Of a stretch of 64,000 nucleotides of DNA, positions 9,189 to 18,406 are shown piece after piece. This stretch comes from Candidatus Endonucleibacter sp. (ex Gigantidas childressi) (GTDB lineage: Bacteria; Pseudomonadota; Gammaproteobacteria; Pseudomonadales; Endozoicomonadaceae): NCBI GenBank assembly GCA_030674875.1, contig JASXSU010000003.1, positions 722,076-786,075 on the forward strand. The letters are read 5' to 3'. A program made the translations under genes and the position numbers. Below the pieces are notes generated by a model. That model was not told the origin of the DNA, did no database searches, and saw nothing but the letters and a program-made list of their open reading frames with translations. Each line of letters opens with the position of its first letter. Position 1 is the stretch's first letter.

Positions 9189-9371
9189 ATGGGCAGTCTT
9201 ATTATTCTTATACCTATTGCTTTGGTTCTGGTAGCTGTGGCGCTCAGGATTTTCTTTTGGGCTGTGAGCAATGGTCAGTTTGATGATATGGAAGGTCCGG
9301 CACATAGTATTCTTTTTGATGATGACATGCCTCTAGAAAAACCTAATTCAGGGAATCAATATCATGACTGA
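9189..9371 (+). CDS. ccoS: cbb3 oxidase maturation protein CcoS
   Basis: The 60-aa protein has one N-terminal membrane helix (residues 4-26) followed by an acidic tail with the family motif FDDMEGPAHSILFDDD. CcoS is needed for cofactor insertion into cbb3 oxidase. It sits 2 bases after ccoI and overlaps the next gene by 8 bases. Confidence 0.92.
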   Translation: MGSLIILIPIALVLVAVALRIFFWAVSNGQFDDMEGPAHSILFDDDMPLEKPNSGNQYHD

Positions 9372-10059
9372 AATAACCCTGTTTATTTCTGCATTAACTC
9401 TTGGCTTATTGGGTAGTGCCCACTGTATAGGTATGTGTGGTGGCATAACTTCGGCATTAAGTATGTCTATTGCAGGTAGAACACAACCAGCTATGTTCGG
9501 TCTAATGCTTTGCTATCACTTGGGTAGGATTTCAAGCTATGCTTTAGCTGGCTTTATCCTTGGTAGCTTGGGGTGGTTTCTGGGAGACAGCAGTACTTTT
9601 TTGCAAGTTTTGCTACGAATACTTGCAGGATTAATGCTTATCTCTATGGGGTTGTATATTTCAGGTATATGGAAAGGCCTTACTAGACTAGAAGTCATCG
9701 GAAGTGTTTTATGGAGAAAGCTACAGCCAATTGGCAAACATCTTCTTCCAGTAAAAACTGTTGCTGGTGCTTTAGCGTTGGGTAGCCTGTGGGGTTGGCT
9801 TCCCTGTGGATTGGTTTATAGTACCCTTGTTTGGTCTTCCAGCCAGGGCCAGCCTTTACAGTCAGCTCTACTAATGTTCTGTTTTGGCGTAGGCACAATT
9901 CCTTCGGTACTACTGACCGGGCTTCTATCAAAACAGCTTAACCATCTAATACAAGCTCAACTGACAAGAAATATAGCAGCCATTATGATGATACTGTTTG
10001 GTTTATGGACTTTTCCTGGTCCTCATCAAAAAACAATTATGGCGCTGATTTCCTTTTGA
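9364..10059 (+). CDS. TauE/SafE-family membrane protein of the cco cluster
   Basis: The 231-aa protein has about six membrane segments and the N-terminal signature GLLGSAHCIGMCGG, typical of the COG2836 group that often follows ccoS. These proteins are linked to copper or cytochrome assembly by context, with no settled substrate. The start overlaps the end of ccoS (ATG at 9364), which implies translational coupling. In pseudomonads and relatives hemN and the fnr/anr regulator often follow; here the next gene is apt. Confidence 0.85.
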   Translation: MTEITLFISALTLGLLGSAHCIGMCGGITSALSMSIAGRTQPAMFGLMLCYHLGRISSYALAGFILGSLGWFLGDSSTFLQVLLRILAGLMLISMGLYISGIWKGLTRLEVIGSVLWRKLQPIGKHLLPVKTVAGALALGSLWGWLPCGLVYSTLVWSSSQGQPLQSALLMFCFGVGTIPSVLLTGLLSKQLNHLIQAQLTRNIAAIMMILFGLWTFPGPHQKTIMALISF

Positions 10060-10208
10060 TTGTAAAATAAAGCGGCTTAAAGGACTTACATATCTTTGGC
10101 GATATAGGTGGCAAGAAGTATTCTGACGTCTATATTTTTTTATATTATAGCTGCTTGCTTGACGGTGTGTATAGGTGGAAAAAAAGCTAATTTTCAGGAG
10201 TTTGCAAA

Positions 10209-10274
10209 TAGTAGGTTATTGGGGTGAGTGAGAGCAGTAAGCAACCTCACACCTTCAAGGGTAGTGGGTATACG
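10209..10274 (+). repeat. partial family A repeat in front of apt
   Basis: Only the right half is present (GTAGGTTATTGGGGTGAGTG to GTAGTGGGTATACG). It ends about 19 bases before the apt ATG at 10293. Confidence 0.75.
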
Positions 10275-10292
10275 AAACTGCGAGATCATTCC

Positions 10293-10835
10293 ATGCCACT
10301 AAATGACATTGATTTACAATCATATATAAGGTCTATTGAAAACTGGCCAAAAAAAGGTGTTATATTCAGAGATATCACTACTCTTTTTGAAAGCCCCATA
10401 GCTTTCCGAACAGTTATAGACCGTCTGATTTATCGCTATTTTGACCAAGATATCACACGTATTGCAGCCATTGATGCTAGAGGGTTTCTGCTGGGCTCAC
10501 CGCTAGCTTATGCTTTGAACAAGCCGCTGGTGCTAGTCCGAAAAAAAGGAAAACTACCAGCCAAAACAATTAGTCAGGATTACGAACTTGAATACGGCAC
10601 TGCAACTATTGAGATGCATGAGGATGCGTTAAATGAGAATGACAAAGTTCTCCTTATTGATGACCTGATTGCAACGGGAGGAACCATTTTGGCTGCCGCG
10701 AAACTGATTCAAACATGTGGGGCGTTAATTATAGAAGCTGCGGCTCTTATAGATATTCCGGAGCTAGGAGGTTCTCGGCGTCTAATTGTAGCGGATATAC
10801 CCGTCTATACTATTTGTTCATTTGATGGTAAATAG
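10293..10835 (+). CDS. apt: adenine phosphoribosyltransferase
   Basis: The 180-aa cytoplasmic enzyme makes AMP from adenine and PRPP (purine salvage). The PRPP-binding motif VLLIDDLIATGGT is present (about residues 117-129), as are the N-terminal segment NWPKKGVIFRDITTL and the segment IAAIDARGFLLG. A longer frame opens at 10224, but its first 23 codons lie in a family A repeat. The ATG at 10293 matches the family N-terminus and is chosen. The gene follows the cco cluster as in many relatives, although the regulator normally between them is missing. Confidence 0.93.
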   Translation: MPLNDIDLQSYIRSIENWPKKGVIFRDITTLFESPIAFRTVIDRLIYRYFDQDITRIAAIDARGFLLGSPLAYALNKPLVLVRKKGKLPAKTISQDYELEYGTATIEMHEDALNENDKVLLIDDLIATGGTILAAAKLIQTCGALIIEAAALIDIPELGGSRRLIVADIPVYTICSFDGK

Positions 10836-10842
10836 TAACATA

Positions 10843-11092
10843 TATACCAGTGGTTTTTGGAGTTGCTACTTTGTTGTCAGCGTTCGCCCACCACAGTCGC
10901 TTAGTATTCCTAAGCTTCTGTGGCGTCGCGCACTTGCCGCTGCGTAGCAACTCTAAAGAAGTATCTATTTCTTTTGAATAAGCTAGTTGTTGATTGCTTT
11001 TGCTTGCCCAGACATCTATTATTCGTAGGCTTATGGAGCTTCGCTCGTTTGCTGTCTACGCATACTTTCAATAATAAAGTGTATAGGAATAT
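10843..11092. repeat. two family A-related repeats between apt and the next gene
   Basis: A variant copy (about 10843-10975) is bounded by inverted ends GGAGTTGCTACTTTG and GCGTAGCAACTCTAAA. A second, reverse-oriented copy (about 10978-11092) carries TCGTAGGCTTATGGAGCTTCG and ends AAAGTGTATAGG. Confidence 0.65.
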
Positions 11093-11094
11093 CT

Positions 11095-11427
11095 ATGAGT
11101 AAATCCGTTAAAGCTGCCCTCTTGTCTGCATTTGTGATACCAGGAGCAGGGCATATCTTACTTAAGAGAACGATGACTGGTATTACATTGATTGCTGCTT
11201 CTGTGGTGGCTCTGTACATTATACTTCTCCCGATTATAGAGAGAGCGCAGCAGGTGGTCGAACAGATAAAGGCTGGTTATATTTCTTCTAAAGATTATGA
11301 AGTCATTGGGATGATGATGGCTCAGCCTGCTGACTCTGATTCTCTTGTTCGTATTGCTACCATAGCTTTAGCCGTTATCTGGATTATTGGTATTGGGCAC
11401 TCTTATCTATTAGGCCGCGAGGAATAA
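11095..11427 (+). CDS. small membrane protein of unknown function
   Basis: The 110-aa protein opens with the motif IPGAGHILLKR, which is seen in small TM2-like or DUF5683-like membrane proteins. It has hydrophobic helices at about residues 7-20, 28-46 and 86-103. The loop between the second and third helices is hydrophilic. No enzymatic motif is seen. The gene stands alone between repeats. Confidence 0.65.
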   Translation: MSKSVKAALLSAFVIPGAGHILLKRTMTGITLIAASVVALYIILLPIIERAQQVVEQIKAGYISSKDYEVIGMMMAQPADSDSLVRIATIALAVIWIIGIGHSYLLGREE

Positions 11428-11438
11428 ATGGGTGAAGT

Positions 11439-11566
11439 TTTTATACTCGTTACCATTGATGGTGTGGATAGGTGGCAAACGAACTAAGCCCTCATGAGTT
11501 AGGTGCTAGAGAATTGGGTGACTGAAGTGATTGATAGAGATCAACAACATCAGACCTATACATTTT
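11439..11566 (+). repeat. family A repeat
   Basis: It begins TTATACTCGTTACCATTGAT and diverges toward the right end (CAGACCTATACATTTTTC). Confidence 0.7.
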
Positions 11567-11653
11567 TCTATGTTATCGGGAAGAGTGTCGCAGATGAGTG
11601 TATAATATTATCAAAAGTTTTTGCAGGTTTACACAGACTACTCCCTCCATGCT

Positions 11654-12406
11654 ATGACGACTCTTAAGAACAGTTTACAGCTAGATACTACTAGCGTGCC
11701 AGAACATATTGCTATCATTATGGATGGTAATAATCGGTGGGCTCAAAGCCGGTTATTGCCAAAATTGTCTGGTCATCGGGCTGCGACTGAGGCCGTGAGA
11801 GAGGTGATTCGTCACTGTAGAGAGAGAGGTATCGGTTATCTCACATTGTTTGCGTTTTCTAGGGAAAACTGGAATCGTCCCCCAGAAGAGGTTAAGGGGT
11901 TGATGTCTCTGCTTTATCATTCTCTGCGGCAGGAAACGAAAAAGTTACTAAAATATGATATTCGTTTAAGAGTGATAGGTGATCTCAGTAGGCTTAGTGA
12001 TGAAATTCAGAGTTCTATCAAAGAAGCAGAACAGAAAACGCTAGACTGCAATAGCATGGAGCTTTGTGTGGCAGTAAATTACGGCGGTAAGTGGGATATT
12101 GTCCGAGCTTGTAAAAAATTGGCAGTTGAGCTGAAGGAGGGCGGTATTACTCCTGATGAGATTGATGAAGAACGAATAGAAAAGGAGCTTTCTACAGCAG
12201 GTATGCCTCCTGTAGATCTATTGATCCGAACTAGCGGAGAGCAGCGAATTAGTAACTTTTTACTTTGGCAGTGTGCCTATAGTGAATTTTACTTTACTAG
12301 TACACTATGGCCTGATTTTAAAGCTGCGGATCTAGACAAAGCTTTGCTCATTTATCAGAAGCGAGAGCGTAGGTTTGGTAAGACTAGTGAGCAGTTATCT
12401 AATTAA
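11654..12406 (+). CDS. uppS: undecaprenyl diphosphate synthase
   Basis: The ~250-aa cis-prenyltransferase makes the C55 lipid carrier for cell-wall synthesis at the cytoplasmic membrane. It shows the catalytic IIMDGNNRWA motif, TLFAFSRENWNRP, and the C-terminal LIRTSGEQRISNFLLWQ motif. ATG 11654 gives a typical N-terminus; a TTG at 11621 would add 11 residues. In most relatives uppS sits in rpsB-tsf-pyrH-frr-uppS-cdsA. Here it is alone between two family A repeats, so the cluster has been broken or this is a relocated copy. Confidence 0.93.
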   Translation: MTTLKNSLQLDTTSVPEHIAIIMDGNNRWAQSRLLPKLSGHRAATEAVREVIRHCRERGIGYLTLFAFSRENWNRPPEEVKGLMSLLYHSLRQETKKLLKYDIRLRVIGDLSRLSDEIQSSIKEAEQKTLDCNSMELCVAVNYGGKWDIVRACKKLAVELKEGGITPDEIDEERIEKELSTAGMPPVDLLIRTSGEQRISNFLLWQCAYSEFYFTSTLWPDFKAADLDKALLIYQKRERRFGKTSEQLSN

Positions 12407-12437
12407 AGTTATTGGTTTTAGGTGTTGCGGGTGCAGG

Positions 12438-12571
12438 GTCTATACCCAAAGCATTTCAAATTGCTACTAGGCAGCAAGTAAGCGAAGCCTCGTGAGCCTA
12501 CGAGTAGTAGGTGATCGGGGTGAGAGAACGCAGCCAACAACGTAGCAACTTGAAAGGCGACGGGTATATGG
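12438..12571 (+). repeat. family A repeat, full copy
   Basis: It runs from TATACCCAAAGCATTTCAAA to GAAAGGCGACGGGTATATG. It is nearly the exact reverse complement of the copy inserted in the IS5-type transposase at 41309-41442, and it serves as the clearest full-length reference of the family. Confidence 0.85.
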
Positions 12572-12830
12572 GTGTTATCAGTTAACGGTATATTTAGTAA
12601 AGGTTGTTTTATACCCATTTCCCTTGGAATATGTGAGCTTTTCTACCTTCTCTGTAATGAACTTTCGTAGTTCTGTAATGTATACGGACACACAAAATAT
12701 TGGAGGCTTGTTAGCTGGTTTACATGGAAAATGAATAGAGTGTATGCAGCTTTATATTTGAAGTGGATATAAAAAAGACTCTGGTGCTACCAAAATAAAG
12801 TTGGATAACTTTAGTGTGAATAAGGGTTTA

Positions 12831-13751
12831 ATGGACAGGATAGGTTTGTGTGTTGATACCCATTCTGTAGAGCCGTTATGGCTTAAAGGGCGGAATATTA
12901 AGCTGGACATGTTACGGCTAGATAAGTTGCATCCAGTCATTAGTGGTAATAAATGGTTTAAATTAAAACCATATCTTCGGGCTTCTCAATTAGCAAATAT
13001 CAATACTGTAATAAGTTTTGGTGGCATTTGGTCTAATCATATTCATGCTCTGGCTGCTGCTGGGCAGATGTTGAAAATTAACACAATAGGGGTTATTAGA
13101 GGAGAAGAAAATCATTCTACGGCCATGTTACAGGATGCTCAGGCTTGGGGCATGCGAATTTATTATGTCAGTCGTAGCGATTACCGTAGACGCCATGATC
13201 AGGAGTATCAAAACTCGCTAGTGAAATTGCTGGGTTATAAAGTAGATCAGGTGACTATTGTGCCAGAAGGAGGTGGCGGAGAGTTGGGAGTAACTGGGTG
13301 TGAAGGTATTCTTTCGGCAGGTAATATTAACCCTTGCGAGTATGATGAAATTTTGCTGGGGTGTGGCACTGGTTCAACTCTTGCTGGAGTTGTAAGATCT
13401 ATACGTCAGAAGGGAGCTGCTGTTGTTAGAGGGGTAGCAATATTAAAAGGAGCGGATTTTTTGAGGGATGATATTGCTCGCTTGTTGCAAGAAACGCAAA
13501 CTCGCTGGATATTGGATACGGATAGTCATTGTGGTGGCTATGGCCGCACTTCTCCAGAACTGCTGAGTTTTATTGAAGAGTTTGAGAGCGATACTGGTGT
13601 TCCTTTGGATCAGGTATATACAGGAAAAGTAATATTGGCTTTGAAGAATAGAATAAATAGGGATGAGTTGGCTAGTGGGTATCGGATTCTTATGATTCAT
13701 ACTGGTGGGTTACAGGGCAAGCGAGGACTGGTGGTTAATAAGGGAGTGTAG
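12831..13751 (+). CDS. PLP-dependent ACC deaminase/D-cysteine desulfhydrase family enzyme
   Basis: The ~306-aa protein is a fold-type II PLP enzyme of the tryptophan synthase beta superfamily. The lysine in SGNKWFKL is the expected PLP attachment site, FGGIWSNHIHALAAAG is the cofactor/substrate loop, and GCGTGSTLAG is the phosphate-binding loop. Relatives act as D-cysteine desulfhydrase or 1-aminocyclopropane-1-carboxylate deaminase, and the sequence alone does not decide which. The ATG at 12831 has an AAGGG ribosome site 5 bases upstream and is preferred over TTG 12801. Confidence 0.82.
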   Translation: MDRIGLCVDTHSVEPLWLKGRNIKLDMLRLDKLHPVISGNKWFKLKPYLRASQLANINTVISFGGIWSNHIHALAAAGQMLKINTIGVIRGEENHSTAMLQDAQAWGMRIYYVSRSDYRRRHDQEYQNSLVKLLGYKVDQVTIVPEGGGGELGVTGCEGILSAGNINPCEYDEILLGCGTGSTLAGVVRSIRQKGAAVVRGVAILKGADFLRDDIARLLQETQTRWILDTDSHCGGYGRTSPELLSFIEEFESDTGVPLDQVYTGKVILALKNRINRDELASGYRILMIHTGGLQGKRGLVVNKGV

Positions 13752-14459
13752 GCGTGTTCTCGTAAAAAAATCTTGGAGTCTATGAGCCTATAAATAATTC
13801 GTTGCAATCGCACGATTTAACAGATCGCAATGTAACCAAACTTGGTTGTGGGTCTGTAGCAAGGGAATGGTTTCTGGTTCTGCCGAGACTTGCTGCTTAT
13901 GCGACTAGTGGTTCGATGGTGCTGTATGCTAGTGCCTCTTGACGGTTAGAATAGTCAATAATCTCATATCTTCAGGTGGCTTTATGCCTCCATCGCCAAG
14001 AATGTCTCAGATATTTTGCATTCAAGTATTATGCGTCTAATGACGTGTTATGAAAAATAAACAGTGGTATACAAAAATATCTGTGTGCAAGTTCAGTGTG
14101 TGAAACTAAAGCATCCATATTGGCATCTAGTCACAGAGACTATGAACCTGTCATACAGTAATAGGCTGTTGATATGGTCATAAGCAGCAGTGGTTATTTT
14201 GTGGCAAAAAACTTAGCAAAAAATATTAATTTAAGAGCTTGAATAAGCGGTTGGCACGCAAGGAAATTTGCTTTGCAAAGCTGAAAGATGTGAATGATAT
14301 TGTTATCTGTCTATTACTTTATAAGGTCTAGTTTGGAATCGATTTTAATGCAAAATTAAAATTTAAGCCGTTACCGAATAGTTTAATAATGCTGTAAATA
14401 GGAGCGCAAGAAAGTTATAATAGATGGTTTTTGTTCTTCTGATCGGACTGCCAAGTATT
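13752..14459. other. intergenic region with degenerate repeat pieces
   Basis: No gene is supported in these 700 bases. Fragments such as GGAGTCTATGAGCCTATAA (13775) and CAATAATCTCATATCTTCA (13950) look like decayed family A pieces. The rest is A+T-rich with stops in all frames. Confidence 0.4.
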
Positions 14460-15968
14460 ATGCCCATTCGCACTCGAATAGCCCCCTCCCCAACAGGTGA
14501 TCCACATGTAGGGACGGCGTATATAGCGCTTTTTAATATGGCCTTTGCTCGCAGTCAGGGCGGCAAATTTATTCTGCGTATAGAAGATACTGACCAAGCA
14601 AGGAGCACTCCTGAGTCTGAACAACAGATTTTAGACTCTTTGAGGTGGCTGGGGCTAAACTGGGATGAAGGTCCGGATGTTGGTGGCCCGAACGGCCCCT
14701 ATCGTCAGAGCGAGCGCAAGGATATTTATGCTAAACATGCGCAGCAGCTTCTGGATAATGATCATGCTTTTCATTGCTTCTGTTCTTCCGAAATTCTGGA
14801 ATCCATTCGTGTAGAGCAGGCCGCTAATAAACAAACCTTTGGCTATAATGGTCACTGCCTACAATTGTCTGAAGCAGAAATAAAAGAAAAACTAGCTGCT
14901 GGGGAGTCCTATGTTATTCGTATGAAAGTGCCAAGAAATGGTACCTGCACCATTGAAGATGTTCTACGGGGGGCTATAACCATTGATTGGTGCCAGGTAG
15001 ATATGCAAGTGTTGATAAAGGCTGATGGTATGCCCACCTACCACCTGGCTAATGTAGTGGATGACCACTTAATGGGGATAACACATATTATCCGTGGAGA
15101 AGAATGGATTAACTCAGCGCCTAAACACCAGTTGCTGTATAAATACTTTAACTGGCAAATGCCCGTACTCTATCATATGCCATTGCTGAGAAATCCTGAT
15201 AAAAGTAAGCTCTCCAAGCGTAAGAACCCAACGAGTATTGCTTACTATAGAGATGCTGGTTATTTGCCAGAAGCCCTAATAAATTATCTTGGTCGCATGG
15301 GTTGGTCCATGCCTGATGAGCGTGAAAAATTCACCGTTAATGAAATGTTTGAGAATTTTGATATTTCTCGGGTATCTCTTGGTGGCCCTATTTTTGATAA
15401 GGAAAAACTATCCTGGTTAAATGGCAGCTGGATTAGGGATAATTTAACAAATGATGAGTTTGCTGACCGACTACGCGACTGGCGGTTAAATAAAGAATAC
15501 ATGATGAGTTTTTTACCATTGGCAAAAGAACGGGTGGAAACCCTAAGCGATTTTGCACCAATGGTGGCGTTTATGTTCTCAGGCACACTAAATTTAACTC
15601 CTGAAAGCTTCAAATACAAAAATCTAGATGAAACAGAAGTACGAAAAATTCTGCAATTTACCCTGTGGCAATTAGAGAAACAGTGCCACTGGAGTAAAAG
15701 TAATATTTTTAATGATATTAAACACTTGTCCAAAGCCATGGGGTATAAACTGGGTGATTTTAATCACTCTATTTTTATTGCTATTGCTGGTACCCCTCAT
15801 TCCTGGTCCGTGATGGAATCCATGGAAATTCTGGGGCCGGATATGAGTCGTATTCGTTTGCGTCATGCTATTTCTGTATTGGGCGGTCTATCGAAAAAAG
15901 AAAGGAAAACGCTAGAGAAAGAATTTAAAGCGTTAGGCTCTATACCAGTTACCATTGAAGGTGGGTAG
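14460..15968 (+). CDS. gltX: glutamyl-tRNA synthetase; last codons donated by a repeat
   Basis: The ~502-aa class I aminoacyl-tRNA synthetase charges tRNA-Glu. The HIGH-type motif is [11 protein letters not shown] near the N-terminus and the KMSKS-type motif is DKSKLSKRK. The C-terminal anticodon-binding domain is present up to the usual end of the family. ATG 14460 gives the standard N-terminus [10 protein letters not shown]; a longer frame starts at 14424. The last residues (about SIPVTIEGG) and the stop codon are encoded by a family A repeat starting near 15950, so the native stop has been replaced. Confidence 0.94.
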   Translation: MPIRTRIAPSPTGDPHVGTAYIALFNMAFARSQGGKFILRIEDTDQARSTPESEQQILDSLRWLGLNWDEGPDVGGPNGPYRQSERKDIYAKHAQQLLDNDHAFHCFCSSEILESIRVEQAANKQTFGYNGHCLQLSEAEIKEKLAAGESYVIRMKVPRNGTCTIEDVLRGAITIDWCQVDMQVLIKADGMPTYHLANVVDDHLMGITHIIRGEEWINSAPKHQLLYKYFNWQMPVLYHMPLLRNPDKSKLSKRKNPTSIAYYRDAGYLPEALINYLGRMGWSMPDEREKFTVNEMFENFDISRVSLGGPIFDKEKLSWLNGSWIRDNLTNDEFADRLRDWRLNKEYMMSFLPLAKERVETLSDFAPMVAFMFSGTLNLTPESFKYKNLDETEVRKILQFTLWQLEKQCHWSKSNIFNDIKHLSKAMGYKLGDFNHSIFIAIAGTPHSWSVMESMEILGPDMSRIRLRHAISVLGGLSKKERKTLEKEFKALGSIPVTIEGG

Positions 15969-16069
15969 GTGGCAAAGGAGCTAGCCTCCATGAGCCTACA
16001 AGTAGTGAGTGATTGGGGTTAGAGTGAGTAGTTAACAACTCCATACAGTTAAGGGTAATGGGTATATAA
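15950..16069 (+). repeat. family A repeat overlapping the 3' end of gltX
   Basis: It begins TATACCAGTTACCATTGAAG inside gltX and ends GGGTAATGGGTATATAATG, just before an intrinsic terminator. This right end plus terminator is the same junction that recurs in every family B module at 18.8-28 kb. Confidence 0.85.
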
Positions 16070-16079
16070 TGCGCTAAAC

Positions 16080-16118
16080 AGAAAAAGCCTCCCTTCAGGT
16101 CAACGGGCTTTTTCGTTT
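16080..16118 (+). terminator. intrinsic terminator after gltX
   Basis: The stem AAAAAGCC pairs with GGGCTTTTT and a short T run follows. Variants of this terminator recur at 18921, 19417, 23851, 24361, 25591, 26101 and 27853. Confidence 0.8.
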
Positions 16119-16369
16119 ACTTCAGTTCTATCTAGTTGCTTCTAGATATTACTGATTGCATCATCCAAGCTGCAAATTAAGCATCCGTGCATTTTTTATG
16201 GATAGTATCTTGTCCAAAGATCGTCTTTCTTATTTTTGTTATTCCTGCATCCTTGCAGGACGTTATCCATAAAACTAAATCAAGTGTTTCCTTTTCCTTT
16301 TTTATTTTTTTTTACTTCCTTGTAGCACTCCATCCATAGAGTGTGTTGCTTGATTTATATTTAATATAA
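16119..16369. repeat. family B repeat, 5' part, cut by an IS5-type element
   Basis: It runs from CGTTTACTTCAGTTCTATCT to TTTAATATAA. It matches the ~500 bp unit between the terminators of the later modules. The IS5-type remnant at 16370 interrupts it. Confidence 0.75.
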
Positions 16370-17002
16370 TGAGACCTTTGCACGAAACACAGGGAAGCCA
16401 TGTTGATAATCTGGGATAATAGATTGAAAGCAAGACGCGACAACCACTGGAGCTACAATGTTGATGAAGATGGCTTCATCAAGTCAACGGATTACACGGC
16501 AGGCAATGTTCACGACTCCAATTGTGTTACCGAGTTATTAAGCGGCGACGAATCTGCGGCTTATGCGGATAGTGCTTACCGCAGCCAGTCGCATGACTAG
16601 TGGCTGGCTGAGCGGTCCATTGATAACAGAGTGATAAAGCGAGCTTATCGCAACACGCCGCTAGACGAAAAATCCAAGAAATTTAATCAGCTAAATTCGG
16701 GAGTGCGATGTATCGTTGAGCGCGTCTTTGGTGTTTTGAAGCAACACTACTAGATGGCGAAAGCACGTTATCTGGGTCTTGATCGGAACCGTACGCGATT
16801 TGAGATGATGTGTGTTGCGGATAACATCGAGCGAGGGTTATCATACAGCAGGCAAACTGTGCCTAAAAAATGAAAATGTGGGGTAATAAGGCGCAGTTCT
16901 TAAAGAATTCGCCCCTATGGCGTCATTTCGGACCTTTTTATCGTCAAAAAATGTAACCCATTAATAACTGGCATCAAATGGCGTTATCATGTAAAGGTCT
17001 CA
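16370..17002 (+). mobile_element. IS5-type element remnant
   Basis: The left end TGAGACCTTTGCACGA and right end GTAAAGGTCTCA are imperfect inverted repeats. Inside, the transposase has lost its middle. The preserved C-terminal part reads VERVFGVLKQHY then KARYLGLDRNR, with in-frame stops near 16598 and 16751. The element is dead but keeps both ends. Confidence 0.8.
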
Positions 17003-17034
17003 ATTTAAAGATACTTTATTTTAAGGTCGTTTTT

Positions 17035-17166
17035 ATGCACTCTCCGCTCATGCAAAAAAACAACCTAACCTCACAGCAAAAAGCAGACTTGGGGTCACTC
17101 AATAAGAAAGAGCGTGAAGCCCAAAAGTATGACCGCATTAAGTCGACACTGCTAATATTGATATAA
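17035..17166 (+). pseudogene. possible IS630-type transposase N-terminal fragment
   Basis: A 43-codon stretch (LTSQQKADL then KKEREAQKYDRIKSTLLIL) resembles the helix-turn-helix start of IS630-type transposases. No downstream part follows; the next feature is the 3' end of the BIR gene. Confidence 0.35.
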
Positions 17167-17170
17167 GCAG

Positions 17171-18406
17171 TTACATAGCTTGGTCTGCGGTTATTTTGCC
17201 TATACCGCGGCTTATCAAATCCGCAACAAAATCTGGATATGGATATTTTGTGTCTTCCGACAATACTTCTTTACCTTGATATAACATAAGCATCAGGTAT
17301 AAGCCAGCATGAGTTCTAACTCCACAGGTATTTAGTAACGTGCGGACTCCAGAGTTTACCCCATTAGTAGTCAACTCACACAGTACCTTTGCCCTCATGT
17401 CTTCGCTGATTGCACGGTCATTTCCTGGTATACCTCCAGCGCCAGCTAAAAGTAAGTCTAGATAAGTATCTAATTTATCTTTAGCAATATTTTTAACTAG
17501 ATCAACTCTATTTCTTTGCAAGAATGTTTTTGCCTTTTGCTGGTAATCTTCAAAAGGAATTGACTCATCATCTATATTATATACATTTGAGGGTGCCTGT
17601 GAAAATGCCGCTAAAGATTCCCTTGGACGTGTCCATGACTTTGCATCCATACGCCTTGAGATCTCTTCCTGGGTCAATTGATCGTCATCACCACAATTCG
17701 AATGATCCTCATCTTGCTGTTTATTTTCCACCCTAGTAGATATACCACTACAACAGGGGCCATTTAAATCCTCAGTCAGCTCCACATCACCATATGAGCT
17801 TCCCTTGGGCTTTAAAGATACCTCTAAAGATGTTTCCATGCTAAGCTTTGCTTTTTTTAACTCTCTCATGTGTTCTTCTTCATACTCTCCTGCCGGACGC
17901 TTCGAAACATTTATCTTCCCAGTAAATTCATTAATTATACCTTTGCACTGGCCTTCCTCAGGTGCTACAGATGAATGCTGCTTTTCAGGTATATCTAATT
18001 CAATGGGCACATTTCCCTTATCCACTTGGCATTTCGGGAAAAATTTCTGGTGATCAGCAGCAGGGTCATCATTTTTAACGAACTGTTTTAATACTCCTTT
18101 GCACCTAACGCACTGCACTCTATCTCGAGATTCCGACGTCCCATCATATATAAAACCTCCGCTGGCAAATTTTTCAATAGGTATATTAAGTTGTGTAAAA
18201 AGACCAGAGCTATTTTTAAAAGACGCCGATCGTATACTAGAGTTGTACCCCCTCAGAAATATGCTCGGCACTGTAACAGTTACTGCTCGGCCATCGTTGT
18301 TACTGTATGTTATATTGACGTCTTTTTTATCGTATTGCGATGGATATGCTAGTTTTTCTGCTAATTCAATAGAAGCATGCATATTATTAATATGAGTGAT
18401 ATTCAT
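17171..18406 (-). CDS. BIR-domain protein, inhibitor-of-apoptosis-like, eukaryotic origin likely
   Basis: The 411-aa protein has one baculovirus IAP repeat at about residues 52-128. Zinc ligands are Cys99, Cys102, His119 and Cys126, spaced C-x2-C-x16-H-x6-C exactly as in BIR domains. Also present are the leading RSASF, GGFIYDGT and DDPAADH motifs and the PKC end. Phe109 stands where BIR domains usually have Trp, and there is a three-residue insertion before the first Cys. No RING, CARD or second BIR is seen. The remaining ~280 residues contain a charged linker and a helical C-terminal region that I do not recognise. BIR domains bind caspases or IAP-binding motifs in animal cells and are nearly unknown in bacteria. 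The family, and the absence of a bacterial homologue I know of, suggest transfer from an animal host. There is no signal peptide, so delivery would need a specialised secretion route. Transposon fragments lie downstream and family B repeats upstream. Confidence 0.88.
   Translation of the reverse strand: MNITHINNMHASIELAEKLAYPSQYDKKDVNITYSNNDGRAVTVTVPSIFLRGYNSSIRSASFKNSSGLFTQLNIPIEKFASGGFIYDGTSESRDRVQCVRCKGVLKQFVKNDDPAADHQKFFPKCQVDKGNVPIELDIPEKQHSSVAPEEGQCKGIINEFTGKINVSKRPAGEYEEEHMRELKKAKLSMETSLEVSLKPKGSSYGDVELTEDLNGPCCSGISTRVENKQQDEDHSNCGDDDQLTQEEISRRMDAKSWTRPRESLAAFSQAPSNVYNIDDESIPFEDYQQKAKTFLQRNRVDLVKNIAKDKLDTYLDLLLAGAGGIPGNDRAISEDMRAKVLCELTTNGVNSGVRTLLNTCGVRTHAGLYLMLMLYQGKEVLSEDTKYPYPDFVADLISRGIGKITADQAM

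Noticed and set aside
10224-10292. Upstream extension of apt
   Set aside because: The codons lie in a family A repeat and the conserved protein starts at 10293.
15284-15739. 151-codon minus-strand frame
   Set aside because: It is antisense to gltX with no independent support.
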